Below, in pieces: positions 63,402 to 64,000 of a DNA stretch of 64,000 nt. The position numbers and the translations under genes are program-made. The first letter of the stretch is position 1; the number at the start of each line of letters is the position of its first letter. The stretch is taken from positions 124,001-188,000 of the forward strand of contig CANFOM010000001.1 of NCBI GenBank assembly GCA_947448725.1, given 5' to 3'. The DNA is from Bacteroidota bacterium. Lineage in GTDB: Bacteria > Bacteroidota > Bacteroidia > Chitinophagales > Chitinophagaceae. The notes beneath the pieces are model-generated. The model did no database searches and had not been told where the DNA came from. It saw only the letters and a list, made by a program, of their open reading frames with translations.

Positions 63402-64000
63402 ATGTGGCAAAAACTTGGCCAATTTATAGTTAGATTTAAAATAACGTCCTTAATCGTATTAGGCCTAGTTACTTTAATCATGGGCTATTTTGCTATTCAA
63501 GTAAAATTGAGTTATGAGTTTACTAAAGCCATTCCAGAAGACAATCCTAAATTCATCATTTATAAAAATTTTGTTAAGAAATTTGGAGTAGACGGCACTA
63601 CCGTGGTGGTTGGATTTCAGACAGACAGCCTTTATACCCGACCGGTTTTTAATGCTGTTTATGATTTACATCAATCTTTAAAGAAAATCCCAGGGGTAAC
63701 AGAAGTGCTTAGCTTGCCTTATGCCTATACTATTGCTAAAGATAGTTTGCAAGCAAAATTTATCCCGCATAAAATTTTCAATGCTCCTTATAGCAATGAT
63801 TCAATTTTATTAAAGGATCATGCAAGCTTAGCGCAACTGCCTTTTTATAAAAATTTATTGTACAATCCTTCTAGCCATGCTTATATTATGGCGGTTAGTT
63901 TTAACCCAGACTCCATTAATAGTGGGGCTAGGTCGCATATTATTTCGATGCTCCAAGAAAGACTTAATTTTTTTACACAACAGACTAAATTAACGGTACA
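63402..64000 (+). CDS. RND/MMPL-type exporter, 5' end (runs off the window)
   Basis: The first 199 residues are visible. They have one N-terminal membrane helix (ITSLIVLGLVTLIMGYFAIQVKLS) followed by a periplasmic segment (YEFTKAIPEDNPKFIIYKNFVKKFGVDGTTVVVG, IPGVTEVLSLPYAYTI), the typical start of RND-superfamily lipid exporters of the MMPL type. ATG 63402 is 16 bases after the PAP2-like gene. The remaining membrane helices and the second periplasmic loop lie beyond 64000. The substrate is unknown. Confidence 0.82.
   Translation, partial: MWQKLGQFIVRFKITSLIVLGLVTLIMGYFAIQVKLSYEFTKAIPEDNPKFIIYKNFVKKFGVDGTTVVVGFQTDSLYTRPVFNAVYDLHQSLKKIPGVTEVLSLPYAYTIAKDSLQAKFIPHKIFNAPYSNDSILLKDHASLAQLPFYKNLLYNPSSHAYIMAVSFNPDSINSGARSHIISMLQERLNFFTQQTKLTV

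Noticed and set aside
1..64000. tRNA, rRNA, prophage, insertion sequence or integrase
   Set aside because: No tRNA-like cloverleaf, transposase, integrase or phage gene was seen in any spacer or coding frame.

Overview
The window is an AT-rich, gene-dense piece of a Bacteroidota chromosome, most likely from the Chitinophagia or a related lineage; the phylum is well supported, the family is a guess. Evidence for the phylum: a small THX ribosomal protein, DUF4286 and DUF5606 proteins, a PorZ-like type IX secretion protein, the futalosine menaquinone enzyme MqnC, a long IspG with an inserted domain, an arginine operon that uses an N-acylornithine transcarbamylase, and repeated TAnnTTTG (-7) promoter elements. 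I see no prophage, IS element, CRISPR array, rRNA or tRNA. No gene-free stretch exceeds about 300 bases.

Layout. 1-4 kb: THX and HU-type basic proteins, exonuclease III with a DUF4286 gene, an unrecognised exported protein, and a LOG-family hydrolase. 4-8 kb: methionine synthase split into two genes. 8-14 kb: YceI, RecR, an Ig-like lipoprotein and a UvrD-type helicase fused to a PD-(D/E)XK nuclease with a probable Fe-S cluster. 14-19.8 kb: SRPBCC protein, Kup potassium transporter, then a leftward cluster (hypothetical, gcvH, vanZ-like, marR, GHL10 glycosidase). 19.8-27.5 kb: serS, an ECF sigma/anti-sigma/outer-membrane protein cassette, mqnC and an M16 peptidase pair. 27.6-36.6 kb: PadR regulator with a clear operator and a double-PspC membrane protein, gcvT, an SSB-like gene, a ComB-like phosphatase, and a SNF2 ATPase with two SWIM motifs. 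37-45.7 kb: a complete arginine operon (GNAT, argG, C, D, F', B, E, H). 45.7-50.3 kb: FKBP isomerase, a degenerate class D beta-lactamase-like lipoprotein, ispG and an LpxL-type acyltransferase. 50.3-64 kb: tandem rhodanese with ArsR, tsaB, ridA, aldose epimerase, porZ, a GH3-serine hydrolase fusion, DUF5606, a DegT aminotransferase, rpoN, a PAP2-like membrane protein and the start of an RND-type exporter.

The most interesting observation is the leader of the arginine operon. A 41-codon reading frame has a strong AAGGAG ribosome binding site, unusual in this phylum, and ends Cys-Arg-Arg-Gly-Phe-stop. Its Arg codons lie in one potential hairpin and its stop codon lies inside the 5' arm of a second. 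This is the architecture of a leader-peptide attenuator, here apparently for arginine. The operon also carries a GNAT enzyme with a four-cysteine cluster and a transcarbamylase with valine at the residue that separates acetyl- from succinyl-ornithine enzymes. Other points worth checking are the inactive-looking OXA relative, a 30-bp tandem hairpin repeat after the DUF5606 gene, the cysteine-less tandem rhodanese, and the PadR operator.
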